From positions 1-8,617 of the forward strand of contig JADLDF010000333.1 of the NCBI GenBank assembly GCA_020846815.1: a DNA stretch of 8,617 nt. The letters run 5' to 3'. Position 1 is the stretch's first letter. Each line of letters starts with the position of its first letter. This DNA comes from Gammaproteobacteria bacterium. GTDB taxonomy: Bacteria; Pseudomonadota; Gammaproteobacteria; Steroidobacterales; Steroidobacteraceae. Below the pieces are notes generated by a model. The model made no database searches, was not told where the DNA came from, and worked only from the letters and a program-made list of their open reading frames with translations. Below, in pieces: positions 7,598 through 8,617 of the stretch. The position numbers and the translations under genes were made by a program.

Positions 7598-7620
7598 AGG
7601 TGGCACCGCCTGCGGCAAGG
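7592..7620. promoter_or_regulatory. Candidate enhancer: two 9-bp direct repeats midway between divergent sigma-54 promoters
   Basis: GCGGCAAGG occurs at 7592-7600 and 7612-7620, a 20-base period or about two helical turns. The pair is centred at 7606. The midpoint between the GG elements of the two sigma-54 promoters (7517 and 7694) is 7605.5, so the repeats lie about 113 bases upstream of both predicted transcription starts. Sigma-54 activators usually bind tandem or dyad sites at about -80 to -150, so this block is a reasonable enhancer shared by both units. The sequence does not match an activator consensus that I can name. Confidence 0.4.
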
Positions 7621-7692
7621 CGCCGCTGCGAAATCCGCCGCTTCGACGAGCTTATCGGCGTCCGGACGCCGGACTTTAGACGCTGGCCGGCA

Positions 7693-7708
7693 TGGCATGC
7701 AGCTTGCT
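7693..7708 (+). promoter_or_regulatory. Sigma-54 (-24/-12) promoter of flgA
   Basis: TGGCAT GCAGC TTGCT fits TGGCAY-N5-TTGCW with exact GG-N10-GC spacing (GG 7694-7695, GC 7706-7707). It differs from the flgB promoter at only two of 16 bases. The predicted start is near 7719, downstream of the GTG at 7715, so that codon cannot begin flgA in a message from this promoter. The ATG at 7727 would have a leader of about eight bases. Confidence 0.85.
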
Positions 7709-7726
7709 TGATCTGTGCCCGTGCGC

Positions 7727-8518
7727 ATGCAACCGCCTCAGCCCGTCCCAGGTCGCCGGACTCCTCGTTCTGCGCCACGATCCGCCGTGGCGGTGTGGAT
7801 CGTGCTTCTCGGCTCCGGCTCCACGGGATTCGGAGCCGAGGCTGCGGATGCGTCCGGCGGCGTCGCTCCCCAGTCGCTCGCGGCCATCGCAAGGCGCGCG
7901 GAACTTGCCGTCCGCGAGGCGCTGCCGCGCCCGGCCGCCGCGCGGCAGGACACGACAGCGGTGCGGATCGAGGCGAGGACACCCGATCCGCGGCTGCGCC
8001 TCGCGCCCTGCGCAGAGCCGCTGCAGGCCCAGCTCCCGGAAGCCCGTGGCGGCATCGGTCCGCGGACCGTGGTGGCCGTGCGCTGCCCCGGTCCGACCCG
8101 CTGGAGCGTGCTCGTGCCGGTGACCGTGGAAGCCGAAGTCACCGTCCTCGTGGCCAGCCGGGTGCTGTCGCGCGGGGTCCGGCCCGGGCCCACAGACCTC
8201 ATACAGGTCACACGAACAGTGCAAGGTTTTTCAAATAGCTACATAAATAATCTGAACGATGTCGAAGGTTTTCATCTGGCCCGCCCGCTGGCTCCCGGTA
8301 CGCCGCTCGAGCGCGGCATGCTGGCGGCCGATCCGGTCGTGCGCCGCGGCGAGAGCGTGACCCTGGTCGCGATGCAAGGCGGCCTGGAAATCCGCGCCAC
8401 GGGTCGCGCCCTGGCCGACGCGGCCCCCGGCGCACCCGTACGGGTGCAGAACGTGAACTCGCTCAAGATCATCGAGGGACGGGCCGATGACTCGGGCAGA
8501 GTCCGGGTGGACCCGTGA
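7727..8518 (+). CDS. flgA: FlgA, periplasmic chaperone for P-ring assembly
   Basis: FlgA assists assembly of FlgI into the P-ring in the periplasm. From the ATG at 7727 the product has 263 residues. An arginine-rich N-terminus leads into a hydrophobic segment AVAVWIVLLGSG (about 21-32) and a likely signal-peptidase site near FGA-EA. Cys95 and Cys120 are placed as the conserved FlgA cysteine pair. The C-terminal half contains the SAF-type region (VTVLVASRVLSRGVRPGPTDL, in two adjoining blocks, then RPLAPGTPLERGML) and the closing signature PVRVQNVNSLKIIEGR. GTG codons at 7715 and 7721 are in frame; 7715 lies before the predicted transcription start, and no start has a clear ribosome site, so the ATG is preferred. 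An AT-rich segment (about 8226-8275) encodes SNSYINNLNDVEGFH with codons unlike the rest of the gene. Confidence 0.93.
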   Translation: MQPPQPVPGRRTPRSAPRSAVAVWIVLLGSGSTGFGAEAADASGGVAPQSLAAIARRAELAVREALPRPAAARQDTTAVRIEARTPDPRLRLAPCAEPLQAQLPEARGGIGPRTVVAVRCPGPTRWSVLVPVTVEAEVTVLVASRVLSRGVRPGPTDLIQVTRTVQGFSNSYINNLNDVEGFHLARPLAPGTPLERGMLAADPVVRRGESVTLVAMQGGLEIRATGRALADAAPGAPVRVQNVNSLKIIEGRADDSGRVRVDP

Positions 8519-8544
8519 GGCCGCGCGAAAGTTTTCGGCCGCGG
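8519..8544 (+). other. Imperfect hairpin after flgA
   Basis: Directly after the flgA stop, CCGCGCGAAA (8521-8530) can pair with TTTCG (8533-8537) and CGCGG (8540-8544), with a two-base bulge and a minimal loop. No T-run follows, so it is a weak terminator candidate at best. Read-through from flgA into flgM would still be expected, and the sigma-28 promoter gives flgM its own start. Confidence 0.35.
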
Positions 8545-8547
8545 CGC

Positions 8548-8574
8548 TAAGGTTCTTCCAGGAACTGCCGATAG
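8548..8574 (+). promoter_or_regulatory. Sigma-28 (FliA) promoter of flgM
   Basis: TAAGGTTC, then 11 bases, then GCCGATAG matches the enteric sigma-28 consensus TAAAGTTT-N11-GCCGATAA with three changes and exact spacing. Transcription would start near 8581, about 20 bases before the ATG at 8601, with AGAGG (8588-8592) as ribosome site eight bases before it. FlgM is the sigma-28 antagonist and commonly has such a promoter, giving feedback control. Confidence 0.85.
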
Positions 8575-8600
8575 CCTGTCAGCAGGTAGAGGTTCAGACC

Positions 8601-8617
8601 ATGAACACCAAGATCAA
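8601..8617 (+). CDS. flgM: Probable FlgM, anti-sigma-28 factor (first codons only)
   Basis: Only 17 bases are present, reading M-N-T-K-I and an incomplete codon. FlgM binds sigma-28 in the cytoplasm and is exported when the hook is complete, releasing late-gene transcription. The call rests on context: it lies directly after flgA, the standard flgA-flgM order, and has a near-consensus sigma-28 promoter and a ribosome site at 8588-8592. The short N-terminus is compatible with FlgM but not diagnostic alone. Confidence 0.7.

Noticed and set aside
7601..7616. Third possible sigma-54 promoter beginning TGGCAC
   Set aside because: The -24 half is good, but there is no GC or TTGC at the required spacing; the GG-N10-GC rule fails.
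7463..7618. Upstream extension of the flgB frame to an ATG at 7618
   Set aside because: The added residues do not resemble FlgB and would cover the sigma-54 promoter; the GTG at 7460-7462 has a strong ribosome site and the correct N-terminus.
6867..7982. 371-codon open frame on the minus strand spanning part of flgC, flgB, the control region and the start of flgA
   Set aside because: It overlaps real genes in other frames and crosses both sigma-54 promoters; the translation is Arg/Pro-rich with no family resemblance.
8219..8275. Possible internal promoter in the AT-rich part of flgA
   Set aside because: TATAAT-like hexamers occur by composition, but no properly spaced -35 element is visible on either strand.

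Overview
The window is a block of bacterial flagellar genes for the rod, hook and rings. The DNA is uniformly GC-rich, by eye about two thirds G+C. Leftward on the minus strand runs flgB-flgC-flgD-flgE-flgF-flgG-flgH-flgI-flgJ, followed by the first 23 codons of flgK at the left edge. Divergently, on the plus strand, lie flgA and the first codons of a probable flgM at the right edge. The unbroken rod-hook-ring order, a two-domain FlgJ with a muramidase half, and sigma-54 type -24/-12 promoters for both divergent units suggest a Gammaproteobacterium with a polar-type flagellar hierarchy (Pseudomonas, Vibrio or Xanthomonas style). The taxon is inferred; nothing here fixes it further.

Layout, right to left. 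Positions 8601-8617 are the start of flgM, behind a near-consensus sigma-28 promoter (8548-8574). Positions 7727-8518 are flgA, encoding the P-ring chaperone. Positions 7463-7726 are the divergent control region, with two almost identical, oppositely oriented sigma-54 promoters and repeat structures between them. Positions 7055-7462 to 6601-7035 are flgB and flgC (proximal rod). Then come flgD (hook cap), flgE (hook), flgF and flgG (rod), flgH (L-ring lipoprotein), flgI (P-ring), flgJ (rod cap and muramidase) and flgK (first hook-filament junction protein). Gaps between genes in the leftward unit are 10 to 41 bases, so it reads as one operon. No stretch longer than 300 bases lacks a gene.

The products act in order. 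FlgB, FlgC, FlgF and FlgG build the rod under the FlgJ cap, and the FlgJ C-terminal half opens the peptidoglycan. FlgI (helped by FlgA) and FlgH form the P and L bushings. FlgD caps the growing FlgE hook, and FlgK then forms the junction to the filament. FlgM holds sigma-28 until the hook is finished.

The gene content is well known and I found no undescribed protein system. The more interesting signals are regulatory: a pair of 9-bp direct repeats placed midway between the twin sigma-54 promoters, a perfect 14-bp palindrome in the flgB leader abutting its Shine-Dalgarno sequence, a near-leaderless flgA message, and a short AT-rich island inside flgA.
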